A stretch of 64,000 bases of DNA, from contig NZ_JALPVJ010000004.1 of the NCBI RefSeq assembly GCF_023544445.1, positions 248,001 through 312,000 of the forward strand. The letters are read 5' to 3'. The notes under the pieces are model-generated. The model was given only the letters and a program-made list of their open reading frames with translations. It had not been told where the DNA came from and did no database searches. Positions 25,071-34,238 of this stretch are shown here, piece after piece. Every line of letters begins with the position of its first letter. Position 1 is the stretch's first letter. The translations under genes and the position numbers were made by a program. The DNA comes from Actinoplanes sp. M2I2. GTDB lineage: Bacteria > Actinomycetota > Actinomycetes > Mycobacteriales > Micromonosporaceae.

Positions 25071-25586
25071 GTGGCCGGCGAAACCACCATCACCGTCGTC
25101 GGGAACCTAACCGACGACCCCGAACTGCGATTCACCCCCTCCGGTGTCGCGGTCGCGAACTTCCGGATCGCCTCGACCCCGCGCATCCTCGACCGGCAAT
25201 CCGGCGAGTGGCGCGACGGCGACCCGCTGTTCCTGGCCTGCAACATCTGGCGCGATCCGGCCGAGCACGTCGCCCAGTCCCTCAAGCGCGGCACCCGGGT
25301 CATCGTGACCGGCCGGCTGCGGCAGCGCTCGTACGAGACCAAGGAAGGCGAGAAGCGCACCGTCTACGAGCTGGAGGTCGACGAGATCGGCCCGAGCCTG
25401 CGGTACGCCAACACCAAGGTCATGAAGCTCACCCGCACCACCGAGCCCGGCAGCACGCCGAGCACCCCGGCGGCCTCGCAAGCCAGCTCGTTCGAGGACC
25501 CCTGGTCCGCCCCCGCCAACACGCCCAAGGAGGCCGCGCTGGCCGGTGTGGGCCGCGGCGCGGCCGACGACGAGCCGCCGTTCTAG
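25071..25586 (+). CDS. ssb: Single-stranded DNA-binding protein
   Basis: 171 residues. The OB fold (about 1-115) begins [20 protein letters not shown] and includes [34 protein letters not shown] and [15 protein letters not shown]. The flexible tail ends with the acidic tip DDEPPF that recruits replication partners. GTG 25071 has AAGGAGG upstream. This element-borne copy probably protects the single strands made during replication or transfer. Confidence 0.92.
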   Translation: MAGETTITVVGNLTDDPELRFTPSGVAVANFRIASTPRILDRQSGEWRDGDPLFLACNIWRDPAEHVAQSLKRGTRVIVTGRLRQRSYETKEGEKRTVYELEVDEIGPSLRYANTKVMKLTRTTEPGSTPSTPAASQASSFEDPWSAPANTPKEAALAGVGRGAADDEPPF

Positions 25587-25672
25587 CCGTGCCGGCCGGT
25601 CGCTGCGACGGCGCGGCGACCGGCCGCAATTCCGAGCCCATCCGAACCGTTTTCTGATCGGAGAAACCGCTC

Positions 25673-26200
25673 GTGAGCAAGACCCATCAACTCGCCGCCG
25701 ATAGCTGGCGCGTGATCGGCCATCTCTACAACCCGTCGCTGACCAGCCCCTACTCGCGGCGCCGCGACCCGAGCATGGCCACGGTCTGCAAAAAGCAAGA
25801 CGCCATTCGCGAATCGGTCGTCAACGTCGTCGACCGCGGTTTCGTGCACGCCCGCCTGGACGGCAACGAGCTGCCGCTCGACGGGGTGCGACGCCTGCCG
25901 GAGAAGGCGATCCGGCTGCGGATCACCCAGGCCGGCGTTTACCACGCCAGCCACGACCCGACCCACCTGGTGATGTGCGCGCTGCGCGACAACGCCGAGC
26001 TGACCCTGTTCACGCTGCTGCGCGGCCTGGCTCATCCGGTCGGGTTCGGGGAGTTGTGCGAGCTGGCCGACCGGCACCTGTTCGACACCTACCTGCTCGG
26101 CACCGACACGGAGATCCCGATCCGGCAGATGCGGGACATGCCGTCGTTTGCCTACGCCCGGCAGACCGCCGCCGGCCGCGCCTACGCCGCCAAACCGTGA
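25673..26200 (+). CDS. AICE protein of unknown function
   Basis: 175 residues starting at a GTG, soluble, mixed alpha/beta. Its layout (HQLAADSWRVIGHLYN at the start, ITQAGVYHA in the middle and TAAGRAYAAKP at the end) parallels the next gene (AEQWRVMGTLISLCG ... LTRSHTGESYIW ... TRAGQLYVERY). The two are therefore probably distant paralogues, each perhaps with winged-helix units (ITxAGxxY). Confidence 0.6.
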   Translation: MSKTHQLAADSWRVIGHLYNPSLTSPYSRRRDPSMATVCKKQDAIRESVVNVVDRGFVHARLDGNELPLDGVRRLPEKAIRLRITQAGVYHASHDPTHLVMCALRDNAELTLFTLLRGLAHPVGFGELCELADRHLFDTYLLGTDTEIPIRQMRDMPSFAYARQTAAGRAYAAKP

Positions 26201-26264
26201 CCGCACCACAGCCAACCCCATCCCTGGTCATCGCGTCCGAGACGGATCGGAGAGCACACCCCTG

Positions 26265-26798
26265 ATGAAGATCATCACAGCCGAGCAGTGGCGGGTCATG
26301 GGAACCCTGATCTCCCTGTGCGGCCAGCGAGCACGGCTCGACACCGTGCTCAAGCAGCAGGACGTCAGCCCCGAGGCCGTGTGCGACCTGGCCGAGCGCG
26401 GCCTGATCGTCGTCAAGCTCAGCGGCGATGAGGTGAACGACCTCACGCCGGGGCTGATCAAGACCTACCGGCGCAAGTTGTACCTGACCCGGTCGCATAC
26501 CGGTGAGAGCTACATCTGGCAGGACCCGCATCGGGTGCTGCGCGCGCCCGGCCGCTCCCACGGTGGCCTGAGCCTGACCTTCATGCTCGGCATGATCGGG
26601 TTCGAGGATCTGGCCGAGCTGGCCCGCGAGGGCCTGATCTACGCCCTGACCGAGGACGACACGATCGACCTCGCCGAAGCCCGCCAGCCCTGGACCGGCA
26701 GCTCCAAAGTGATCCTGCCCGGCGGCGCCGAGGTGTGGACCAACCAGATCGTCATCCGGACCACCAGGGCCGGGCAGCTCTACGTCGAGCGCTACTGA
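26265..26798 (+). CDS. AICE protein of unknown function, paralogue of the preceding gene
   Basis: 177 residues from ATG 26265 (CGGAGAG upstream). It shares with the gene before it the opening WRVMGTL, a central LTRSHTGESY unit and a closing TTRAGQLYVERY. These look like repeated winged-helix elements. No catalytic motif. A regulatory or DNA-binding role is possible. Confidence 0.6.
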   Translation: MKIITAEQWRVMGTLISLCGQRARLDTVLKQQDVSPEAVCDLAERGLIVVKLSGDEVNDLTPGLIKTYRRKLYLTRSHTGESYIWQDPHRVLRAPGRSHGGLSLTFMLGMIGFEDLAELAREGLIYALTEDDTIDLAEARQPWTGSSKVILPGGAEVWTNQIVIRTTRAGQLYVERY

Positions 26799-26984
26799 CC
26801 CGCCCTGGCGCCACGGCTGACCCCACCCGGGTGTAGGCCGTGGCACCACGTCCCTGACCCTCGATCTCCCCGGCGCGTCTCGCGCCTCTGCTCCGCCTCG
26901 CCCCGGCGACGTGCCGCGGGCGGGGCCGCGGTGCGCCGGGCGGCCTGTCCGGCGTGCCGTGTTCTCCCTCGTGAAAGGACCGTG

Positions 26985-27353
26985 ATGGCTCGCCGCCTCA
27001 TGCCCGACGTCGACATCAAGGACGACCAAGACCTGCTCCAACTGCTCGAAGGCATCCGCACCGTCGGCATCGCCGCCCACGACGAGGTCGACGAGCTGGC
27101 CGGGATGATCCGGATGAAGATCGAGCGCTACGGCCGCCGCAACGGCCTGTCCCGCATGCGCGCCAAGTGGTGGGGCCGCCAGGTCGCCCGCCCCCTGGTT
27201 CGCGCCGCCGATCAGTTCCTCAACGTGGCCGCCTACGCCCGGGTCACCCGCAACCGGTTCGAGGCGTTCCTCGTCGCCCTCGACGACGAACAGCCCAGCG
27301 CTTCAGACTTCACCGTCCGGGGGCGCACCAACGGCAACCGTCGGGCGGCCTGA
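26985..27353 (+). CDS. Small basic protein upstream of the translocase
   Basis: 122 residues, helical, acidic start (DVDIKDDQDLLQLLEGIRTV) and basic end. It sits directly before the FtsK-like gene and overlaps its start (TGATG), a common place in AICEs for a translocase partner. ATG 26985 has AAAGGA upstream. Confidence 0.65.
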   Translation: MARRLMPDVDIKDDQDLLQLLEGIRTVGIAAHDEVDELAGMIRMKIERYGRRNGLSRMRAKWWGRQVARPLVRAADQFLNVAAYARVTRNRFEAFLVALDDEQPSASDFTVRGRTNGNRRAA

Positions 27354-29356
27354 TGGCCCGCCAGAGCGCCGGCACGCTGCGGGCCGGGGACCTGCGGCGC
27401 GGAGCCACCCACGAGGTCAAGGGCAACCCGGCCCCGTACGTGATCCCTCCGGTCGCCGCAGTCGGCAACCTCATCCTCGCCGGCATCCTGTCGCGGCTGT
27501 GGGGCGCCTACGCCGACCCGAGCGTGTGGCAGGTCGCCTGGCGGGCCGCCCTCGTGCTGGCCTGCTCGACGGCAATCGTGTGGTGCACCTACGCCGTCGG
27601 ACGGCCGCGGCAGCTCCCGCTGCGCGCGGCGTCGCTGCTCATGTCGATCGCGGCGTGCGGCGGGCTGTTCGTACTGACCTTCACCCGCTGGTCCTTCGAC
27701 CTGATCATGACCTACCTGCTGATCATGTTCACCGCCTCGATCATGCTCGCCGTCACCAAGCTGCTGCACGGCCGCGGCGACGACGCCCGCGCCAACCTGT
27801 TCGGTGACCTCGGCGAGCGGGTCAAGGAGTTGCAGGACATCGGCAAGACCAGCAAGCCCAAAGAAATCGAGGGCCGCCTGGTCACTCGGGCCGAGATGGT
27901 GCCCGGCGCCGACTTCAACACCCTGGCCAAGCCCGACGTGCGCACCGGCATCGCCTCAGCGCTGGACGTGCCGGTCGGTGGCGTGCGGATGATCCGTGAC
28001 CGCAACACCCCGCGCACCGGCCGGATCGAGATCTCCCCGGTCGACATGCTCGAACACCCGCCGGCCTGGCCCGGCCTGTCCGCCCCGGGCGGCTCAATCG
28101 CCGAGCCGCTAATCGTCGCGGTCTACCAGACCGGCGCGCCGATCCCGGTCTACCTGCCCGGTGACCCCAGCCAGGGGCGCAACGCGATGGGCGTGATGAT
28201 CCTGCTCGGCCAATCCGGCTCCGGCAAGACCGAGCTGCAGCTCACCCTCGCCGCCGAAGCTCGCTCGCGGCATGACGCGGAGGTGGTCTACATCGACGGC
28301 CGCAAGGGCCTGCAGCTGCCGAAGGAGTTCCGCGACGCGATGCATGTGATGATCACCAACGCGGACGACGGCGAGCGCTACCTCGACGGCCTGATTCCGG
28401 AGGTCGCGCGGCGGGCCGCACAGATCGGCGGTCACGGCCACGACCAGTGGACCGCCGACTGCGCGAAGTGCCCCAAGTTCAAGTTCGTCATCGTCGACGA
28501 GGCGTCGAAGTTCGTCGAGGCCGAGGACACCTTGGTCGAACTGGCCGAGTCGGTCCGGTCCGTCGGCCTCGGTCTGCTGCTCGGTATCCAGCGGGGCACC
28601 GGTGACCGCATGCCGACCAGTGTTCGGACCTCGGTCGGCGGGGTGATCTGCATGGGCGTCAAGGACGTCGCTGAGGGCGCCCGCGTCCTGTCGGAGGAGA
28701 CGATCGAGGCCGGCGCTGACCCGTCGTGGAAGAACCGCAAGCCCGGCGCCCTCTATGCCGAGCTTCCCGGTACCGACCCCGACGACTGGTCACTGCCCGG
28801 CCGCACCTTCAAGCCGGACCGCGACGGGGTCATCGCCGAACTGGTCGCCCACCTCGCCGGCGTCGGCGAGGCCCCGGGCGGCGCCACCGCGACCGCCCCC
28901 CAACGGCCGGCCGCGGTCGCCCCGGTACGTGACGACGACGAGGGCGACGACCCGGAGGCGGACAAGGACGCCGAGTGCGCACCGCCGCCGGTCGACCCGG
29001 ACTGCCCGCCCGACGAGGACCCGCGCGAGCCGATCACCGTCCCCAACCGGCGGCGGATCCCCCTCGACCTCGAACCGGTCGACGGTCGCAAGTTCACCCC
29101 CGCTGAGATTCGGGGCATGGTCCGTGACGGGATCCTCACCGCCTGGGGCAACGGTGTCCGCTCGGTGCGACCGTCGAACTTCGCGCCGCTGCTCGACATC
29201 GTCGGCGAGGAAGGCCTCAAGCCCCCCACGCTGACGAAGATCCTCGGCGAATTCTGCCAGGGACCGAACCCGCTGCTGCACCGCAGCAACGACCGCGGCG
29301 TCTACCAGATCGTCCCGCCCGACGACGGCGACGGCGTGCTGGCGGACGCCGCATGA
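27353..29356 (+). CDS. tra: FtsK/SpoIIIE-type conjugal transfer translocase (TraB/TraSA-like)
   Basis: 667 residues. About four hydrophobic segments lie at 25-135 (IPPVAAVGNLILAGILSRLW; WRAALVLACSTAIVWCTYAV; LLMSIAACGGLFVLTF; LIMTYLLIMFTASIML). Walker A GQSGSGKTEL is near residue 285 and Walker B KFVIVDEASKF near 380. An acidic disordered linker comes at about 510-555. The C-terminal 90 residues (FTPAEIRGMVRDGILTAWGN ... LGEFCQGPNPLLHRSNDRGV) look like a winged helix. In Streptomyces TraB and related AICE proteins a C-terminal winged helix binds short repeats at the clt locus and the ring pumps double-stranded DNA between mycelia. An array of 9 bp repeats lies 219 bases after this gene. Confidence 0.9.
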   Translation: MARQSAGTLRAGDLRRGATHEVKGNPAPYVIPPVAAVGNLILAGILSRLWGAYADPSVWQVAWRAALVLACSTAIVWCTYAVGRPRQLPLRAASLLMSIAACGGLFVLTFTRWSFDLIMTYLLIMFTASIMLAVTKLLHGRGDDARANLFGDLGERVKELQDIGKTSKPKEIEGRLVTRAEMVPGADFNTLAKPDVRTGIASALDVPVGGVRMIRDRNTPRTGRIEISPVDMLEHPPAWPGLSAPGGSIAEPLIVAVYQTGAPIPVYLPGDPSQGRNAMGVMILLGQSGSGKTELQLTLAAEARSRHDAEVVYIDGRKGLQLPKEFRDAMHVMITNADDGERYLDGLIPEVARRAAQIGGHGHDQWTADCAKCPKFKFVIVDEASKFVEAEDTLVELAESVRSVGLGLLLGIQRGTGDRMPTSVRTSVGGVICMGVKDVAEGARVLSEETIEAGADPSWKNRKPGALYAELPGTDPDDWSLPGRTFKPDRDGVIAELVAHLAGVGEAPGGATATAPQRPAAVAPVRDDDEGDDPEADKDAECAPPPVDPDCPPDEDPREPITVPNRRRIPLDLEPVDGRKFTPAEIRGMVRDGILTAWGNGVRSVRPSNFAPLLDIVGEEGLKPPTLTKILGEFCQGPNPLLHRSNDRGVYQIVPPDDGDGVLADAA

Positions 29357-29529
29357 CCGCCGTCGCCGGGATCGTCGGCCGGTTGCGCCGGGCCGCTGAG
29401 TGGCGGCCCGGCCTCCGGGGCGGTACCCGCGTCGTGGCCGTCCGCTGCCCGTACTGCGGGCAGATGCGGCCCGCGCGCGAGTTCCGCCGGGGCGGTCGCG
29501 GCTGCCGCGGGTGCGTCGGCACCGGCTGA
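29353..29529 (+). CDS. Small zinc-ribbon protein
   Basis: 58 residues starting inside the end of the translocase gene (ATGA). CPYCGQMRPAREF and CRGC form a CxxC...CxxC zinc ribbon. Translation should depend on the translocase. Function unknown. Confidence 0.55.
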   Translation: MTAVAGIVGRLRRAAEWRPGLRGGTRVVAVRCPYCGQMRPAREFRRGGRGCRGCVGTG

Positions 29530-29574
29530 CACCCCCCGCGACCGTCACGCAACGTCACACGTCCGGGTGTGCAC

Positions 29575-29694
29575 TTCACGCGTTTCACGCACTTCACGGA
29601 CTTCACGGACTTCACGCGCAGGCCCGCAAGGTGCATCTATGCGTGCGCGTGCGCGCGCAAGCCTCTGTGAAGTCCGTGAAGTGGAATCCGTGAA
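29575..29694. repeat. 9 bp repeat array after the translocase gene, candidate clt
   Basis: Five units with exact 9 base spacing start at 29575, 29584, 29593, 29602 and 29611: TTCACGCGT, TTCACGCAC, TTCACGGAC, TTCACGGAC, TTCACGCGC. After an alternating GC-rich stretch, inverted copies occur at 29667 (GTGAA), 29675 (CGTGAA) and 29689 (CGTGAA). The segment is non-coding and lies beside the translocase, as the short repeats bound by TraB do in Streptomyces plasmids. An origin or operator role is an alternative. Confidence 0.7.
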
Positions 29695-29727
29695 ATTCCC
29701 CTCCTCTTATACAGAAGGTGACATCAC

Positions 29728-30084
29728 ATGTCGTCATCCTGGTTCGGCCTCGCCCGCCGCGGCGCGGCCTACGAATTCGGCCGGCGCCTCTGGCACTGGT
29801 TCCTCGCCTTCGAGATCATCGGCTGGTTCGTCCGCCGGGTCCTGCCGGTTCTGCTGATCATCGTCGCTCTTGGTGTTGCCATGTGGTTCGCGGTCCGCAC
29901 TGCCGCGTGGTGGATGCCGCGCATCCTCGCCCTGACCGCCATCGCCGGCGGCCTCACCGTTTGCATTCGGCTGGCCTACCGCTACCGGTGGGAACTGCGG
30001 GCCAGCCTTCCTCGCACCGCCGTCGCCACCGTCCTGATCGCCGTGGCCGGCGCGCTCGGAGCAGCGATTTGGTGGCTGCGGTGA
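29728..30084 (+). CDS. Small membrane protein (Spd-like position)
   Basis: 118 residues with three hydrophobic segments (WFLAFEIIGWFVRRVLPVLLIIVALGVAMWF; WMPRILALTAIAGGLTVCI; AVATVLIAVAGALGAAIWWL). Small membrane proteins after the translocase often act in plasmid spread (Spd) in Streptomyces, which is the likely role by position. AGAAGG precedes the ATG at a somewhat long distance. Confidence 0.6.
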   Translation: MSSSWFGLARRGAAYEFGRRLWHWFLAFEIIGWFVRRVLPVLLIIVALGVAMWFAVRTAAWWMPRILALTAIAGGLTVCIRLAYRYRWELRASLPRTAVATVLIAVAGALGAAIWWLR

Positions 30085-30452
30085 CCGCCGCGTACCAGGA
30101 CGCCCCGCGCCTGACCGTCCGGCAGCACGCGGTCGTCAAGGAGCTGACCGGCCTCGCCGACCGTCACCAGTGGCGCGCCAAGATCCTGTGGTTTCGGCGA
30201 TACGACCAGCCCACCGACGCTATCGAGGTCCAAATCGGCCCGCACCAGCCCGAGCCGCTGGAACACGCCACCGTGACCTGGTCGTACCGCCGATCAGGAA
30301 TCGTGACCGTGTGCCCGGGCTGGCGCCTCGATCTCGAGCTCGCCGACGCTTACATCACCGCCTACCGCGAACGCCGCGCCCGCAGCCGCTACGGCCTGCG
30401 CTACGACGACCTCGAAGGCATCTTCCACAGCGTCACGGGAACTCTCCCGTGA
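30081..30452 (+). CDS. AICE protein of unknown function
   Basis: 123 residues starting at GTG 30081, overlapping the upstream stop (GTGA). Soluble, basic, with aromatic residues (WRAKILWFRRYDQPTDAIEV). No recognised domain. It is coupled to the methyltransferase gene downstream by another 4 base overlap. Confidence 0.6.
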   Translation: MTAAYQDAPRLTVRQHAVVKELTGLADRHQWRAKILWFRRYDQPTDAIEVQIGPHQPEPLEHATVTWSYRRSGIVTVCPGWRLDLELADAYITAYRERRARSRYGLRYDDLEGIFHSVTGTLP

Positions 30453-31186
30453 CCCCCACCGGCACCGGCATGACCCCCGACTGGTTGCAAAGGCCGCTGA
30501 CAACCCGGCCGCTGCTGCTCGACCTGTTCTGCTGTCAGGGCGGCGCTGCCGCGGGCTACGCCGCAGCCGGGTTCGAGGTCATCGGTGTTGACCTCGCACC
30601 GCAACCGCGCTACCCGTACCGGTTCGTGCAGGCTGACGCCCTGACGTACCTCGGCGACCTGCTCACCACGGGCGCGATCGGCGCGTTCGCCGCGGTCCAT
30701 GCGTCGCCGCCGTGCCAGCGCAAAACCCGATGCCAGAAGATCCAGGGCCGCGAACACCCCGCCCTGATCGGCCCTGCCCGAGAGCTACTGCAACAGACCG
30801 GCCTGCCGTGGGTGATCGAGAACGTCGTTCCAGATGGCCCCGACGACGACCCCCTCATCGACCCGATCCGGTTGTGCGGGGCCATGTTCGGGCTGCACAC
30901 CTACCGGCATCGCCTATTCGAGGCTAGCTTCCCGATCACGGCGCCCGGCCATCCGCCGCACACGGCACCCACGGTCAAGATGGGTCGGCCGATCCGGCCC
31001 GGCGACTGGTATCACGCCGTCGGGAACTTCTCGAACGTGCCCTACGTGCGCGCTGACCTCGGCGTGCCGTGGATGAGCCGTGACGGGCTCCGCGAATGCA
31101 TCCCGCCGGCCTACACCGAGCACATTGGCCAGCAAGCCGCCGCGGCGGCACGCAGCCGGCCCAGCACAGCGCTATGGGCGGCGTGA
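30449..31186 (+). CDS. C5-cytosine DNA methyltransferase-like protein
   Basis: 245 residues from GTG 30449 (ATG 30470 is an alternative). Motif I is LDLFCCQGGAAAGYAAAGFEVIGVD, motif IV has the catalytic Cys in ASPPCQ, motif VI is ENVV and motif VIII-like RHRLFE. The C-terminal ECIPPAYTEHIGQQ resembles motif X. It is shorter than classical 5mC methylases because the target-recognition region is small, as in phage and element enzymes. No nuclease partner is adjacent, so it may mark the element's own DNA and help it escape restriction in a new host. Confidence 0.75.
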   Translation: MTPTGTGMTPDWLQRPLTTRPLLLDLFCCQGGAAAGYAAAGFEVIGVDLAPQPRYPYRFVQADALTYLGDLLTTGAIGAFAAVHASPPCQRKTRCQKIQGREHPALIGPARELLQQTGLPWVIENVVPDGPDDDPLIDPIRLCGAMFGLHTYRHRLFEASFPITAPGHPPHTAPTVKMGRPIRPGDWYHAVGNFSNVPYVRADLGVPWMSRDGLRECIPPAYTEHIGQQAAAAARSRPSTALWAA

Positions 31187-31279
31187 CAACCCGAGAATGC
31201 GCGGCTACGCCGCCCTCACTTCCAGGCGCTTCGCGCCGACAACCCCTCTCACCTGTCCCGGATGGGAGCACCCCCTGCT

Positions 31280-32122
31280 ATGGCAGTGATCAATGTTCGT
31301 CTCGTGACCGGACCGCTCAACGCCTTCACCGCCGACCCGGAACGGCTGCAGACGGCCGAAGACCGGCAGGTCGTGATGCAAAGCTGCGCGGCGATCGTCA
31401 AGGGCCTGGCCTCGGCCATCGCCACCGTCAGCGAAAAGGTCTTCCCACCGTCGTCGATCTCGGGCCGGTGGCGTAACCGCCGCTGGTCAGTCGCGTCGGT
31501 GCACCTCGACGACGCCGCCGGCACGGCCGCCCGGCTCGGTGAACGGCTGCATACGGGGATCCGGCCGCTGGGTGACCTGGTCGCCGAGCGCGAGCGGGTC
31601 CGCTACGCCGGTAGCCTGACCGCGCACCACGGCCGGTATCTGCTGGCCGGCTACTGCACGTGCGACCCCGATTGTGAGGGCTTCGAGCTGACGCACGGGC
31701 CGGGCGGTGTCGAGCTGCACTGCGTCAACGCGTCGAGCATGCAACCCGATCAGGGTTCCGGCCGGCAGCCCGGCCACGAGGCGCACTCGGCCGGGTACCT
31801 GCTCGACACAGAACCCCGCAAGCTGCCCGAGATCCTCGACGTCACCCACGCCATCACCATCACCCGCGGGCTGAGCACCATCACCAGCCGCGCCCGCACG
31901 ATCCTGGCCCCCTGGCACGACGCCTTCGCGACGGTGTTCAACCGGCGCTGCCTGGTTCACGTCAACAGTTGGGGCAACGGCGACATCACGGCGGGCTTTG
32001 TGCTCAAGGATCTCGACTCGATCCGCCCGGAGCTGACCCTCGTACGCACCCACCTGCGCGACGCGATCCGGGTGCTGGCCGAGATCGAAGCGGACCCGGA
32101 GACCCGGCGGCGGGCGGCATGA
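31280..32122 (+). CDS. AICE protein of unknown function
   Basis: 280 residues from ATG 31280 (GGGAG upstream; in-frame starts exist 18 bases earlier). Soluble; a Cys pair CTCDPDCEGFEL near the middle could bind a metal. The end overlaps the next start (ATGA). Family not recognised. Confidence 0.6.
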   Translation: MAVINVRLVTGPLNAFTADPERLQTAEDRQVVMQSCAAIVKGLASAIATVSEKVFPPSSISGRWRNRRWSVASVHLDDAAGTAARLGERLHTGIRPLGDLVAERERVRYAGSLTAHHGRYLLAGYCTCDPDCEGFELTHGPGGVELHCVNASSMQPDQGSGRQPGHEAHSAGYLLDTEPRKLPEILDVTHAITITRGLSTITSRARTILAPWHDAFATVFNRRCLVHVNSWGNGDITAGFVLKDLDSIRPELTLVRTHLRDAIRVLAEIEADPETRRRAA

Positions 32123-32385
32123 CTACCGGGCTCGAAGTGCTGGCGCTGTTCGAGCTGCCCGAGCCCGAGCCGGAACGCCCGCCGGAGGACGCGGTCGTCG
32201 CCGTGCTGCGCGATCCCAGGCAGGTCGACGCCACGATCGCCGGCGAGATGGGCTGGCTGCTCGACCTGCTCGCCCCGGCGGCACCGCCGGCGTGTGTGCG
32301 GTGCGGCGCCGGGCACGTGTACCGGGCACCGGCCGGGTTCGTGCTGGCCTGCCCGGCCTGCTTTCCCAGCGAGGTGGTCGCGTGA
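32119..32385 (+). CDS. Small acidic zinc-ribbon protein
   Basis: 88 residues with an acidic Pro/Glu start and a zinc ribbon CVRCGAGHVYRAPAGFVLAC then PAC. It is linked by 4 base overlaps to the gene before it and to the polymerase after it, so it may be a polymerase accessory protein. That role is inferred only from coupling. Confidence 0.6.
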   Translation: MTTGLEVLALFELPEPEPERPPEDAVVAVLRDPRQVDATIAGEMGWLLDLLAPAAPPACVRCGAGHVYRAPAGFVLACPACFPSEVVA

Positions 32386-34238
32386 GCACCACCTACCTGC
32401 GACAGGTGTGCGGGCAACCGGTACGGGTCGTAGCCGACCCGGATCCGGCCGAGTTCGCCCAGTTCGCCGCCTCGGAGACCCTGTTTGGCCTCGATGTGGA
32501 GACCACACCGATCGACGAGGCTGGACCCCGGTTCTTCGGCCCGGACTTCGGGGTACGGCTCGTGCAGGTCGCCACCGCCGATCAGGCGATGGTCCTGCGC
32601 GCCGCCGACCCGGCACAGCGCCGGATGATCGAGGGCCTGCTCGGTGACTCGCGGTGCCGGTTCGTCTCGCATACCAACTACGACGTCCTCGCCGTGTGGG
32701 CCGCGCTCGGGATCCCGCTCGGCCTGCGCGCGATCGACACGCACGTGCTGGCGAGCCTGCTCGAGCCCGGTGTGACCGCTGATCACGGGCTCAAGTCCCT
32801 GACCGAGCGGCACCTCGACGACGGCCTCAAGCGCGCTGAGGACGACTTGTACGCCCTGTTCCGTGCGCTGGCCCCGGCCGGGCAGCGGGCGGGCGGCCGG
32901 CCCACGCTCTACGGCTGGTCGCACGTGCCGATCGATGCCGAACCGTACGTGGTTTATGCCGGCCTCGATGCGATCTACGTCCGTCGGCTGCTCGATGTGC
33001 TGCTCGGGCAGCTCGGTGACCTTGGGTATCTGCCCGCGGTCGAATTGTGGCTAGCCGCGCAGACCACCGCGTTGCAGATCCGCGGGATCCGCCTCGACCT
33101 CGACTACACCCACGTGCTACGAGCCGAGTTCGAGCAGGCCAACACTGCGGCCCGCGCCGAGCTTGAAGCGTTGATGGGGTGCAAGGCGACCAGCCCGAAA
33201 CGCGTCGACTGGCTCGCCGCCCGTGGCGTGGAGTTCCGGCACTTCACCGACGCCGGACGTCCGTCGCTGTCGAGCAAGGACGCCCTGCCCGACCTGCTCG
33301 CCTGCTACCCGGGCGGTGACGTCGGCCGGATGCTCGAGCTGACCACGCGGATGGCCGAGACGGGCAACTTCGCCACCAACCTGGCCCGGTTCCCCGGCTT
33401 CGCCGATGCCAACGGCCGAGTGCACCCCAGCTATGGCACCCTCGCCGCGCACACCGGCCGGATGAGCGTGAAGTGGCCGGCGATGCAGACGTTCAAGAAG
33501 GACGACCCCCGCCTACGCGGCTGTTTCGTCGCCGAACCCGGTCACGTGCTGGTCGGTTGCGACTTCAAGGCCGTTGAGGTTCGCGTGGCTGCCGCGCTGG
33601 CCGCCGAGCCCCGGCTGATCGAGGTCATCCGGGCCGGGACGGACATTCACGACAACACCGCCCGGCTGATGTTCGGCGACGGGTGGACCAAAGCCCAGCG
33701 CACACTCGGTAAGCGGGCCACGTTCGGCACGATCTACGGTGGGGGCGCCCCGGGCCTGGCCAAACAGACCGGGGTATCGGTCGAGACAGCCCGCGACGTC
33801 GTGCAACGGTTCCGCCGCGCCTACCCGAAGATCACCGCGTTCGGGCAGGCGATGGCCGAGCGGGACCCGGTGCGCAACGCCGCCCGTCGGCGCATCCCGG
33901 CCGACCCCGCACGCACGTACGCCAACAGCAACTACGCCATCCAGTCCACGGCTCGGGACCTGCTCGTCGAGTCGCTGTACCGGCTGTGCGCGCTCGACGG
34001 CTGGCACCCGCACCTGTGGGCGATCATCCACGACGAAATCGTCCTGCAGGTCCCCGCCGAGGCCACCGAGGAAGCCCGTCGCGCTCTGCACGCGGCGATG
34101 ACCACCTCGTTTCGTGGCGTGCCAATCGAAGCCGACTCGGAGATCATCGGCCCGCGCTGGGGTGGCCCGGCCACCGGCGTCATCAGCCGTGGAATCGGTG
34201 GTCCGGCGGTGTGTTGCGCCTTATCGCAGGCGGCGTAG
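32382..34238 (+). CDS. Family A DNA polymerase with 3'-5' exonuclease domain
   Basis: 618 residues from GTG 32382. Exonuclease motifs are LDVETTP (D-x-E, about 38), SHTNYDVLAVW (ExoII) and VYAGLDAIYVRRL (Y-x3-D, ExoIII). Polymerase motifs are A CDFKAVEVRVAA, B RTLGKRATFGTIYGGG (R-x3-K-x6-YG) and C IIHDEIVL. There is no 5'-3' exonuclease domain. All catalytic residues are present, so it should be an active proofreading polymerase. Placed two genes before a primase-polymerase and helicase, it probably copies the element's own DNA. Confidence 0.9.
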   Translation: MSTTYLRQVCGQPVRVVADPDPAEFAQFAASETLFGLDVETTPIDEAGPRFFGPDFGVRLVQVATADQAMVLRAADPAQRRMIEGLLGDSRCRFVSHTNYDVLAVWAALGIPLGLRAIDTHVLASLLEPGVTADHGLKSLTERHLDDGLKRAEDDLYALFRALAPAGQRAGGRPTLYGWSHVPIDAEPYVVYAGLDAIYVRRLLDVLLGQLGDLGYLPAVELWLAAQTTALQIRGIRLDLDYTHVLRAEFEQANTAARAELEALMGCKATSPKRVDWLAARGVEFRHFTDAGRPSLSSKDALPDLLACYPGGDVGRMLELTTRMAETGNFATNLARFPGFADANGRVHPSYGTLAAHTGRMSVKWPAMQTFKKDDPRLRGCFVAEPGHVLVGCDFKAVEVRVAAALAAEPRLIEVIRAGTDIHDNTARLMFGDGWTKAQRTLGKRATFGTIYGGGAPGLAKQTGVSVETARDVVQRFRRAYPKITAFGQAMAERDPVRNAARRRIPADPARTYANSNYAIQSTARDLLVESLYRLCALDGWHPHLWAIIHDEIVLQVPAEATEEARRALHAAMTTSFRGVPIEADSEIIGPRWGGPATGVISRGIGGPAVCCALSQAA

